Shown: piece by piece, positions 1 to 11,181 of the stretch | Numbering within the stretch: the first letter of the stretch is position 1 | How the letters are laid out: every line of letters begins with the position of its first letter | Made by a program: the position numbers and the translations under genes | From: Podochytrium sp. JEL0797 | Taxonomy: Eukaryota > Chytridiomycota > Chytridiomycetes > Chytridiales > Chytriomycetaceae | Reading direction: 5' to 3' | Assembly: GCA_027596195.1 (NCBI GenBank) | Contig: JADGJG010000679.1 | Location: 1 to 14,283, forward strand | DNA: 14,283 nt | Notes under the pieces: model-generated | The model's input: the letters and a program-made list of their open reading frames with translations, nothing else | What the model was told of the DNA's origin: nothing | The model's database searches: none

Positions 1-374
1 CAATATGCAGGGTAATGGCAGGTGTTTTTTAATTTGGATATTTGTTTATAAGTATTCCATTGCAAATAAAGCCAGCGGCGGGTCCAGTTAAAAAAAAAAG
101 AAAAAAAAGACCTGAAAGCAACTGTGGTGCAGATGGACAAGGAGCATGTACTGAAATTGGCTTATGGTGTTTGGAATTACTCTTTGAATGAATTGAGCAA
201 AAATATTTATTTTATTTTGTTACAGTGCACAAAGCAAATGGTTGTCAAAATGCTTGTGCCTTCAGTTCGTTTTTTTCATGGCATCAGCACCCTGCTGACT
301 CTCCTATAGCATTGGATGTCCTCCATTTTAGGATACATTTTTCCATCATAAAGTTATATCACTCAAAGTTATAG
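1..374 (+). CDS. Possible 3' end of an unidentified plus-strand gene (weak)
   Basis: A spliced reading can be built here but no family is recognised. Bases 1-11 would be an exon end, followed by a 41-bp GT...AG intron (12-52). An exon from 53 then reads IPLQIKPAAGPVKKKRKKRP followed by a Cys-containing stretch (NCGADGQGAC). The KKKRKK run resembles a nuclear localisation signal. A strong plus-strand acceptor (pyrimidine-rich, ending TTACAG at 221-225) could join to a 48-codon open stretch containing NGCQNAC and HQHPADSP, ending at TAG 372-374. The donor between these exons is ambiguous: GT at 149, 166 or 168 are all possible. Against it, the region is AT-rich, the open frames are short, and a competing minus-strand reading overlaps the second half. 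Treat as a candidate only. Confidence 0.2.
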
Positions 375-553
375 TAGTAGAGTAATAGGGAGGAAAAATG
401 AAGAAATAATTCAAAAGAGCTCTTTTCGGTCATTTCACCGATTGTGGGTGTTCTTAAGACGCTTTTTAAATTTTCCTTGCTCGGCAATGGCACGTTTGAA
501 ACAAACGGCTGGCACAAACGATGACTCAGAGACTGAATTGTTGAATAAACCAT
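276..553 (-). CDS. Possible small minus-strand gene of unknown function (weak)
   Basis: An ATG at 553 opens a 63-codon frame beginning MVYSTIQSLSHRLCQPF and containing LPSKENLKSVLRTPTIGEM. It could splice through a 59-bp GT...AG intron (304-362, a typical length here) to a short final exon ending ERVSRVLMP and TGA at 276-278, giving about 72 residues. Two overlapping AATAAA motifs lie downstream on the same strand (206-211 and 211-216). It would sit tail-to-head behind the SCAPER gene, in keeping with the collinear minus-strand genes of this window. No family is recognised. The opposite strand of 350-560 is also open (see findings), so the coding strand is undecided. Confidence 0.22.
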
Positions 554-633
554 AAAATCTAAAAAAATTGATCCAATGAGTGGCGAGGCATTGATTTTCT
601 TCTGGACTCCCTCCTTTTTTTACTCTTCTTTAT
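279..633. other. AT-rich stretch without a firm gene
   Basis: Between the left-end candidates and the SCAPER stop codon, both strands hold only short open frames. The plus strand carries an AATAAA at 544-549 overlapping the end of an open stretch that stops at TAA 554-556. The minus strand carries the 553 start described separately. The last 80 bases (555-633) are T-rich on the plus strand and hold the SCAPER poly(A) signal. Confidence 0.5.
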
Positions 634-634
634 T
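629..634 (-). promoter_or_regulatory. Poly(A) signal of the SCAPER gene, overlapping its stop codon
   Basis: On the minus strand the stop codon TAA (634-636) runs directly into AATAAA, so the canonical poly(A) hexamer begins at the last base of the stop codon. The 3'UTR must therefore be only some 10-30 bases long. This fits the compact gene spacing seen elsewhere in the window. Confidence 0.6.
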
Positions 635-3600
635 TAAACTAAGCATAGATCTGCCTGTTTCCAGATCAATAATGGAATGTGAAATCCTGCATTTAAATGC
701 TTCAAATCATTGTGTTCCCTTTTCCATTCAATTAAGGCATCAACTGCAAGCTCTTCTTTGAGAACAGCCATATTTGAGGTATTTCCCATGCCTGCCAAAA
801 TTAGAACAGGATAGAGAAGGGATTGGAGATCAGGATCACAGAAATATTCAAATGGCAGTGACAAGATCATTTTTAAAAGTATTGATTCATGGCCAAACCG
901 AAGCAAGTCTTGATTCACAGGATGATTGATGCAGGAGTTCCCAATGAGTATCAAGAGCTCATGCATAATTTCACTACTTTCTACTTCATGTTGATCACTC
1001 AGGCCACTCTTGTTCCATTGCAAAAAGTAACTCAGCCAGAAAGTTGCCAGATGAAAATAGTGTGGCTGGATTCCCTCAGAGGCCAAAATATTCTGCAAGT
1101 AGTATACATCAATTATGGTTGCTATTCAATAAATCAGAATATCTTACTTGGATCAAATCAAGATTAAATGAGCCCAAGACATTCAGAAATTGAAGGCCAT
1201 TTTTTGAAATTTGAAGTGTTTGCAAGTTAATGATTTCCAAGGCTGATGTTCTTGAGGAGAGGCCTTTTTGAAGAATCAGAGACACCAGCATCATCAATAT
1301 GGATGCAATGTCCATATTCCGAAATATGTCTGAAATTAAAGTTTGCAGGGTGCTATCATTTTGCCTATATCCAGATGAGTATGATCGGAAAAAAAGAAAA
1401 GTATCTCACTTACTGGGAAGCCAAAATGCCTTGGAAAAAATCAAATCCTGACATCATAAAATCAAACATTGGGTCTCCAGCACCAGACACTGGTCCACAG
1501 ACAACAGAGAAGAATTTGCAGATTGTTTCCATTGTGTTGATGGAAATCACATAGCTAAATTCATTTGGTTAGTTAATACCTTGATGGAAATCTAAAATTA
1601 TAACCTCAAGAAATCAACTTTGGCCTTTTGAAGTACCAAATCATCATTTGGCATTACTGTGAACAAGTTTTGTATAAACTTAAGCAAAGTAGCTGACAAC
1701 TTCAACCATTGTGGGTTTGAATATTCTTGAAGTGACAGCACTTGAAGAGCAAGCTCTGCCAACTCTTCAATACAGACATCATGAGAAAGCAAGATATACT
1801 CCTTTGTGATGGAAGAGCAGCAGGCAGCAGCCAAGCATTTTGCTCCTGATGTCAGAGCACTGCCAATTTATTCAACTGTGAGCAATATAATAGAATATAA
1901 TTAATTATCTTACCTAATTGATAGAAGTGACCTTATGTCCTCCTTCAACATTACTAAAATGCTGAACAAACATGCTACACCGCCATTGCTGCAAAATGAT
2001 TCATATTCCAGAGTACCACATAATTGGAATTCCATCTCCAAGTCAGTCAGACATTTTTCTATAGTTGGAATCTCATTCATGGGAGGTCCAGTTTGCAGAA
2101 CATGCTTCAAGAATTCCAGTTTCTTGCTGACTGATTTGGAAACTATTGGTAGACATGCTGATGAAGGAATAAAAGAGTAGTTGAGACTGGCAGATCGCAA
2201 ATTCTGTTCGGGTATTTTAGAACAGGATATGGCAAATATCAAAAATACCATTTTCAATTTCTTAATGCGCCTCTGGATATTCTTTCCTCGATATGCTACT
2301 TTTTCTACTGGAAGTTATGTAAAGAAGAAAAAGAACGAAATTGACTGACCTTCTTCAAATGGAACAGCATAGTTGCTGATGGATTCACAGGTGGAAACTC
2401 CTTGGAATTTCTTATTAGAAACAGCTCTAGCATTCAGGTTTGCTTGGGATGCTCTTTCTTTCTTCTTGTTTAAGACATCAGCATATCGAGTTGTCCACAT
2501 TTCTAATTTCATCTGGAATTTTTGACTGAGTTCTTGCCGCTTTTTAAATAATAATTAGAAACTGTAGAAAATTGCATATTCTTAAAAGAAACATACCGAT
2601 TCTTCAATCTCTGCTACTTTCAAACTTCTTAATTCCATGGCTCGTTGCTTCTGTGAATCAAAAATTAATTTCTTTGTGGGTCAAGATCATATGCACCTTT
2701 GCAAATCTGGCAGCTTTTTTAGAGGCAATCGTTTCATTATACTCTTGTTCCCTCTTGGCTTCCATTTCTTTCTTTCTCTCTTCCTCAATAAGATGCTTGG
2801 CTTGTCTCTCAATCTCTTGCAGCTTCCTCCTTTCTATGGCTGCATCTTGGAGGGCAGCAAACTCAGCAAGTTTTCGGATCCTTTCCTCCTCCAATTCAAG
2901 CTTTCGGGCATCAGAATCCAAGTGCCGTTGAGCAACCTCTATTTTCTTGGTTTCATAACTTTGAAAAAAGTTAGTTAAGAAAGTAAGAATAAAACTTACT
3001 TGAGTGCTGAAATCACTGCAATCTCTACACCTTTCTGCTTGTCTTCCTTTGCTTTTTCTTGAATGCCTTTGATGTGAAGGTTGCGTTGCTGGTGGAAATA
3101 TTTGGTTTTTAGCTATTTGAAAATTGAGATGATACTCATACCATATCTGCCTTGGCTTGTTTTCCTTTGATATTCTGTTCCAGGAGTTTGGCTTGTTGTT
3201 TTTGATTCAATCTGACAGCCAATCCCTTTTCAGATTTTTGCTTCAATTTGATGCTCCTGTCTTGCAAGAAGCTTTCACGAAGCTGTCTGGCTTTCATCTT
3301 TTGTTTGGTTCAAAACACAAGCACATTCAGTGATAGCAACTCACCTGCTTCAACACAAGTGCATCAATAGTAATGGCTTTTCTGATTGGAGGGGACAAGA
3401 GTCTGAGGGGCACATCATTTTTGGCTGCTGGTGAAGAAAGGAAGGGAAGCCTTGAGCTGAGTGGAATGGACCTATCCCAGAGTGGGAGGTGGCCCTTTGA
3501 ATCATCCTGAAAGTACAGGAATTAGACCAGCCAAAAAAGAACTAACATACTGGTGGAATCAGAGGGAAAAAGGGCAGGAGTGAAAAATCTTTCAGAATAA

Positions 3601-4600
3601 TGTTTGATCTCATGCTGTCCCAGCCTGAAAGAAGCACCATCTTTTCAGGGGATGTGGAAGAAGGTGTCATATCCCCCTCCAAGTCGTTGAAACCAAGGCT
3701 GGATGTTGAATTCCAAAGGTTGCTTGGGATTGATCCCAGTGAAATTGGGGAAGCCCCCACTTCAATCTGAGGTTTGAATTGCATTAGAATCTAATAGAAT
3801 AGGGGATTTGACGAGAAAAATACCTCATCCAGAGTATTCAGGGCCTTTTGCAGGAGCTCTTTGACTTTGGGTTGAAGACTTGGACTTCTTGAGAGTTTGC
3901 ATTCAATCAATAGCTCTGTCAAGCTCCTGAAAAAATGCAAGGCATTTAAAAAGAGAATGCGTATATTCTTGCTTACTTTTCAAAAATATCAAACGCAAAT
4001 GAGGAGTTGAAAGTTTCAACATCAGGAATGGAATACAGGGATGTTCCAAACAAGCTGATTGATGATCCAGAAGCACTTAGCAATGCAGTTTCTCCTGCAC
4101 ATGAGTGTGAAGATAGCTGGTCAAATTCATTTTGCCCATCTGCAATGATGCTGCCGACTTTTTCAGTGGTTTGCGTGAGAGCGGCCGAGTATGACATTGG
4201 CTTGACAGTACGCGGGACAGGACGCGGCAAAACTAAATCCTTCAGATTGGATGCAGGGACAAAGTGGCCAGGGATTGGAGTTCGATCAATCGAAGACGCG
4301 CCCGACAATTTTGTTTTGATGTGGGACCGCTTTTGACGTTGGGCACTGATCACACCGAGGGGCATCACATCCACATTCATGTGCAGCCCTTTCGAATATA
4401 TGGGAGCTCTGTCCAGATTCCCGCGAAGCGATCTCGCGGAGCGGCGGCCGCTTTGAATGAGTGTCCAACCTTCATTTTCAAGTACGGGGCCATTGAATGA
4501 CCTGTATGGGAAGGTTTCGTGATCAATTCATTGATCTGGTTTAAGATGGCTGCAGACGAAGCGGAGAGGGGGCAAACCAATCGACGGCGCGTGGATCCAT
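634..4600 (-). CDS. SCAPER: SCAPER homologue (S-phase cyclin A-associated protein in the ER), 15-16 exons
   Basis: SCAPER is a large protein first described as an ER-associated cyclin A/CDK2 partner; human loss causes retinal and ciliopathy-like disease. Exons (minus, 5' to 3'): 4578-4600 (tentative), 3977-4501, 3824-3926, 3551-3766, 3345-3506, 3142-3297, 3000-3088, 2697-2958, 2597-2650, 2350-2539, 2249-2307, 1914-2203, 1605-1859, 1414-1554, 1148-1364, 634-1092. All phases join, giving 1,066 residues (1,018 if translation starts at the in-frame ATG 4380). Near the N-terminus EGWTLIQSGRR matches the conserved GW motif of SCAPER. Residues about 344-593 are a charged coiled coil. The C-terminal half aligns block by block with the human protein as I recall it: KMNLRSAS, then RSYVISINTMETICKFFSVV, then a final exon with NHPVNQDLLRFGHES and LPFEYFCDPDLQSLLYPVL. 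The C2H2 zinc finger expected before KMNLR is absent. The family call is firm; the first exon is not. Confidence 0.88.
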
Positions 4601-4714
4601 CCTCTTTTTGTTTTTGTGGGTGCAAACGGCGTGCAAAGAAATGACAAAACAGGCCACGGTCGTCTTCTCTTCTTACCTTCTTCTTCATAAATGTAAATAA
4701 TTACACTGACCGTT

Positions 4715-4720
4715 TTTATT
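4715..4720 (-). promoter_or_regulatory. Poly(A) signal of the beta-tubulin gene
   Basis: AATAAA on the minus strand begins 43 bases past the beta-tubulin stop codon. Cleavage would be expected near 4690-4705, leaving only about 100-300 bases in which the SCAPER promoter and 5' end must fit. Confidence 0.65.
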
Positions 4721-4763
4721 TCTGAAGCAAAAAAGACAAACCAAGGAAATCTAGAGTTGTTTT

Positions 4764-6266
<1,503 letters not shown>

Positions 6267-6281
6267 TTGTGATGAAGCGTG

Positions 6282-6339
6282 CTGCGGGCGTGGGGTGAGT
6301 TGGCGGTGGGAAGGACAACGGGGGGGCGGGTTTAAGTAC
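6282..6339 (-). other. Probable intron in the beta-tubulin 5'UTR
   Basis: Sixteen bases upstream of the beta-tubulin ATG the minus strand shows a clean acceptor (CCCGCAG) and, 58 bases further up, a donor (AAG|GTACTT). The length is typical of this genome. The inferred intron is C-rich. It is predicted from splice signals alone. Confidence 0.45.
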
Positions 6340-6495
6340 CTTTTTTCTTGGGGGCCTTTGTCGCGCGCAAGAAAAAGATTTTCGTTTTGTCCGTGGGTGC
6401 GAGAGGGGGGGGGTTCTATCGCAGAAAAAAACAAAGCACCGAAACTCAACCACCAAAGCTCTGCGCATCGGCCCTTGAGGCACCATTAGCGAGTG

Positions 6496-6503
6496 TATTT
6501 ATA
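6496..6503 (-). promoter_or_regulatory. TATA box for beta-tubulin
   Basis: TATAAATA on the minus strand, about 230 bases upstream of the start codon. Initiation roughly 25-35 bases downstream would fall near 6468-6478, giving a 5'UTR that contains the predicted intron. A strong TATA element suits a highly and periodically expressed tubulin gene. Identified by sequence only. Confidence 0.45.
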
Positions 6504-6699
6504 TTTACTTCCACAGGCCCGTATTCAGAGTCTGTGAGCTCAGCTTTTTTCCATTTCCTTTTCCCCCCTTCCTTCACTTTCCCTCCTCCTTCTTCCTCTC
6601 AAACATCTTTTTCTATGAGGACGAGGTCGACTTGAATATGAGAAGGTCTACGAAATTAGTGAATCATGGGGAGAAAAAATATAACATAAGTTTATAATT

Positions 6700-6705
6700 T
6701 TTAAT
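6700..6705 (-). promoter_or_regulatory. Possible variant poly(A) signal (ATTAAA) of CFAP57
   Basis: ATTAAA follows the inferred CFAP57 stop codon TAG (6706-6708) without a gap on the minus strand, in an AT-rich context. The arrangement mirrors the stop-adjacent AATAAA of the SCAPER gene. Confidence 0.35.
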
Positions 6706-9700
6706 CTATTTGCGGAGAGCTGGCAAGGAAAGTGATTTTGTGACGTCGGTTTTCAGGAGCATCGTGGTGGCGGCTGTGGTTCACAATGTTATCGCATGTC
6801 TCCTCCATCTCTATCAAATTAGTTTACCTCTCGGTTCCATCAACCGATCCAAGACTTCGTTGGCGAGCATTGCATCTCCCGCGTGGAATCCATTTTGCGC
6901 AACAGCAGTCACTAACCGTTGTGTTCGAAGCTTGGATGCTTGATAATCCTTTCGCAAGATATTGATTTCCCTATCCAAAAAATCTTTCAGCGTGCCGCTT
7001 TACAAAACAGAGGAACTCACGTCAGCAACACCACATTCTCGTGCATGATTTTGAGATTGTCGTTATATCGCGTATCTTCTCCTTTTCTGAGCTTGTGACG
7101 CAAAGTGGACGCCGTTCTTTCAAAATGTTCTCGTTCGCGAGCTTCCTCCAACTCTTCTTCCAATGCTTCAGCAACGTTCTTTGAAGGTGGTGATTCTTCT
7201 TCGCGAGATGCATTGGGGACTTGTTTGTCCTTTGGTTTGGGCGTGATGACTGCTGGCTCTTCGGACACCTTCGAAAACTTGTGATACATTGCCACCAAGT
7301 CACGCTGTTGGTATTCATTTTTTGAGATGGCGTTTTAATTTAAAGAAACAATGGTAGTACCTTCAAATCATTTGGTATATCAACGAGTTTCCACAGAGCG
7401 CGCATATCATTCTGAATTCGGTGAATATTGGCTTTCATGTCATGAACGCGATCCCCTTCGTCAAGTGCCTCCGTTTGCGTTGCCTTGAGCTTCAAAAGCA
7501 AATCCTGAATTTTGGTGTCGAGAACGTCGTGCTTCTTTTGGTATTCGTGCAACTCTTCGTCCATTTCCTGAGAACAAAAGGTAAGCCTGCGACGAGAAAT
7601 CAAGCCAAACAAACCTTGATTTGTCGCGACAAAAGAACAATGTCTTTTTCTCGAGGCTCAACCTGCTTTTTCAACTCTGCAATTTTGTAGTCGAGCACGA
7701 ATTTGAATTTTTCAAGCTCCTGGTTCTTCTTTTTGAGGTCATAAATCCGCTTCTCCTTATCCTGAATGGTGTCGTCTCGCTCTTGCATCTGGGCCATCAA
7801 TAAGTCAATAATTGAAGAAATTAGAATGGAGTTACCTCACGCCTCACGCCGACAATGTCCTTTTCCAACCCTTTGATGATGCCGTGCAGCCTTTTTTCTT
7901 CCAAAAACATCTTGTTGAGAGCATTCTTGTTCTCTTCAATTTCCTTTGTCAGCTTTTCGTAGCGCGCGCGCATGCTCTGGTTCTCTCCTTTGATTGCCGA
8001 CAGCGACTCTCTCTCCGTTTTCAACTTTGTCTCGAAAGAGAATCCAATCTGCAACACCTCCCCGTCCTGTTCTTCCTCTATTTCCGCCAAATGCGCAACA
8101 AACTCTTTTTGATGCTCCCCAAACTGGTTCTTCAGCTGAACAATATCATCCTGTCGTTCCTGAATCTTCTTTTTGAAAAATTCAGACATTTCAGAGACCC
8201 GCGTTGTGTGAAACAGCTCCATGTCTTCCATCTGCTTGTCCCATGAACATTTCAACTGATCCATCTTGCTCATCAATTCTTTGTATTTCTCGCTCTCGGC
8301 AGCCATTTTGGTTCGGAAATTCAAGTCCATGTCTTGAATCTCGGCGTGATTCGATACTTTGGCGCTCTCCAACTCGGTCAAGTGCTTTTCCTCGTTGCAT
8401 TTGCGGTCGTGCGTCAACACTGAAGTCAGTGACTTGAGGCCTTCAATTTCTGCCATATATTTGTCCGTCAGGTCTTTGAGTTTCTCGCTGTAATTGAGAT
8501 CTTTGAGTTTCAATTGAGTGTCGTTGTCGGTTTTGAGAGCTTCGACGCGTTGACGAAGGTCTTGCATGATGGCGTGCTTTTCTTTGAGGTCGGATTTGGT
8601 CACGAGAATCTATAGGGATATTCTGGCGTTACAAAATAATCACACAGAAAGGGCCAGATCCCCACCTCATCTGAGTATGTCACATCCTTATCCCTCTTGG
8701 ATCCATGCGAATCCTTTTCTTGCACTTTATACACCCACAGACATCCATCGTCCCCGCAGGTGAAGAGATACGAGTCGTCAAACGAAATTCTCATTCTCGA
8801 GATGGCCGAAGAGTGGCAGGAAAGGTCCACAAAGTCGTTGGTTGCTCCGGGCACGGTTTCAATGAGCGATTTGAGGGATCTCACGGAGCCTTTGGCCGTC
8901 GCTGGAAATATGGAAATTCAGAATGCAAAAAAATGTGTGTCTCTTGTGCTTACCCATAAAGATATGTTTGCCCGATCTCGAAGTCAAGACTAAAAGCAAA
9001 AGTCAGAAACGAGAAAAAAAGTCAGCGGAACACTCAACTGGAAGTGTATCCAACTTTCCCCGGAATCTCTTGCAAAAGCGACGAGTCGCTAATCACTTTG
9101 ACTGCTCCGTCGTTCCCTACAGCATAAATCGTTCTCAAATCCGCCGCATAACATGTCGACGTGAAAAAGGCATTGACATGGAGATATTCCCCTTCCTTTT
9201 TCATGGAATGAATGCTCCAGTCAAACACGCTCCCATCCAGCCCACAACTTGTGATTCTGGAATCATCCGCAGACCAGCATATGGATTTGACTTTTCCGAG
9301 GTGGCCTTTCAAGTATCCAAAGGTTTCAAAGGACCAGGTACGGTGGATTCCAATCGTGGAACCATAAACAGAGGCGAAATACTTGTGTAAAACTAGTGTG
9401 AGGAGAATTTCGAGGGTCGGGAGATAGAAAACAAACCTGTCCGCCGTTGCTGAACCGACACTCTCGACACCCGCGAATGTTGGCCTCCCAGTACGGGCGA
9501 ATATCGTCAATCAGAACATTCATCAATTTCAAGCAATCGGCAAATCCTACGAGAATATACAATCCCGAGGGGTGCAATGCGATGCTATGTCGCGAAACAA
9601 AAATTTTAGAAAAATTCGCGGTTTGAGTTTTGATTCTAACCTCAGCGGTTCTTCGTCAAAAAACTTGATGACTTCAATCGTGTTTTCAAGGTAATTCCAA

Positions 9701-11128
9701 ATCCGAATCGATTTATCGGATCCACAGGTCGCAATGAGTGGTTTCCTCGCGCAGGTATCCATTCCGACAATGTGGCCATGATGAAAGGGCTGACACAGCC
9801 TATCGCATTTGATCTCATCCCCCTGAGTAAGAATAAAGAAATGCACAGTCGTGTCAATTATCCCAGTGTTTTTTTTCCACCTCGTTTCGAAATTCACCTT
9901 GCTCGAATCCGCATCCAAAGCAACGACATAAATCTGACTGTTTGCCAAAGTACACACCGCCACATCATCCGTGGGATTCAATGCAATACATCTCACAGAA
10001 CTTCCTTCGAGCGTAAACTCCTTATTTTTCTTGTACAAAAAGTTGTCGTCCGTTTTCTCAAACAACACACACGAGCCCGTTGATGTTCCTGCTATGATAC
10101 CCCCCGGAAAGGAAGTGACTGTGTCAATGGAGGGTGCTTTGGCTGAAATGTTTCCGGGCAACACGTAGGAAATTTCGAGAATGAGTTCGCCGGCATCAAA
10201 TACGAGTAGTTTCGAATCGTCCGTTCCCGCAATCACTCTCACGTCGCTGACCCAGCAGTGACACAAGAGGCTCTATCATAGACCCATTTGGACGGGTCAG
10301 TCCCAGCCAAATGATGAAATCAGGGAATAACACACACCTTTTCAAACTTTTGCTGATTCGTCAGCTTGAAATTCCCTTCAATGAGCTTGAAAATGCGAAA
10401 CATGTAGGTTCCCGTGATACAGATTTGTGTGTTGACGAGATCGAACGGGTTGCAGCTCATTTGATGCACATCGGCGCTGTTGAGGGAGGACTTTACGCTT
10501 GCAAGAAGTTTTGTCTTTTCCCAGATCCAGTAACAGAGCAACCTGTGTGGGAGGTCAACGCGTCGGAACGTCGAGCATCGGAAATACAAACCAATCCGGG
10601 CCTCCTGATTGAGCAATGATATGCTTTCCATCGTTCGAGAAACAGACTGAAATAAACTCCTGTGTGTGTTGTTGTTCGGGTCAGAGGGACTTCCTTGCGA
10701 CGGACTTTTTCATCCTGCGCCACAACACCCACCTTGGACGCGAACCCTTCCGGAGGCATCAAAAGCTTCTTCTTTCTTGGATTCTGCAAGTCCATCATAA
10801 CAACATAGGGTCCCTTTTCGACGCTTTTCACTGCAATCGCGGCATATCCTTCGTGTGTGTTTATGCAAATGGTGGTGATCGCGTCTCCTTCGTTGACGGA
10901 CGTGAACTTTTGTGTCTTTTGCTCCAAGTTGTACGTGATGAGTTGAGATCCGGCAGGATACAGAACGGACTGATCATCAAGGTACGTCATGTTGTTTCGG
11001 ACCTCATGGTTCAGCCCAAATACGTGACTGTTGATTTGGAGAAGGGAAAACCAAAGATTGAGATCAAACTCCTCGAACGCGTTGTTAGAAGCACGCGATT
11101 ACCTCTGCGTCAGAATCGGGGTGGACAT
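6706..11128 (-). CDS. CFAP57: CFAP57 (WDR65) homologue: WD-repeat and coiled-coil axonemal protein, 16 exons
   Basis: CFAP57 is a conserved axonemal protein needed for assembly of a subset of inner-arm dyneins on doublet microtubules. Exons (minus): 11103-11128, 10733-11027, 10592-10659, 10338-10542, 9898-10272, 9641-9822, 9437-9584, 9039-9381, 8954-8989, 8666-8901, 7836-8609, 7615-7788, 7361-7567, 7021-7304, 6828-6970, 6706-6773. Phases join throughout, giving 1,187 residues against about 1,250 in human. The start [14 protein letters not shown] matches the family N-terminus. Residues 1-638 are WD repeats, including [15 protein letters not shown] (353-367), HPSG...VGFAD and FSNGG. The rest is coiled coil, with the near-invariant block [20 protein letters not shown] and the earlier [18 protein letters not shown]. 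Intron 5 (9823-9897, 75 bp) is stop-free and in frame, so its removal rests on homology. The last exon is inferred; without that splice the protein would end at TGA 6814-6816. Confidence 0.95.
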
Positions 11129-11181
11129 TTTTGGCGAAACGGAAGATTTACACTCGAAAAACCAAAAAAAATGCGCGGTGT

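Larger units (their letters stand above)
6267..6705 (-). promoter_or_regulatory. Beta-tubulin promoter and 5'UTR region
   Basis: This 439-bp gap separates the beta-tubulin start from the CFAP57 stop. It holds a TATA box, the probable 5'UTR intron, a C10 run on the minus strand (plus-strand G run at about 6406-6415), and a pyrimidine-rich plus-strand stretch around 6545-6600 made of C/T runs. I see no gene in it. The small ORFs seen here on both strands lack any recognisable protein character. Confidence 0.5.

Noticed and set aside
488..556. MARLKQTA on the plus strand, resembling the histone H3 N-terminus (MARTKQTA)
   Set aside because: Resemblance stops after eight residues, the frame ends 14 codons later, and no H3 sequence follows.
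1555..1604. Possible 12-nt microexon inside SCAPER intron 12
   Set aside because: It would need two introns of about 13 and 25 nt, far below the 41-nt minimum seen here; one 50-bp intron gives the right phase and homology.
4377..4688. 103-codon minus-strand ORF starting MKKK, with a perfect AAG|GTAAGA donor
   Set aside because: Its phase cannot be joined to the SCAPER frame at any nearby acceptor without a stop, and its product resembles nothing. It could be non-coding leader sequence.
6814..6816. TGA as the CFAP57 stop codon
   Set aside because: A good donor (GTAAAC) just upstream and a 54-bp intron give a plausible final exon ending LPALRK at TAG 6706-6708. The shorter end remains possible, so this is a preference rather than a certainty.
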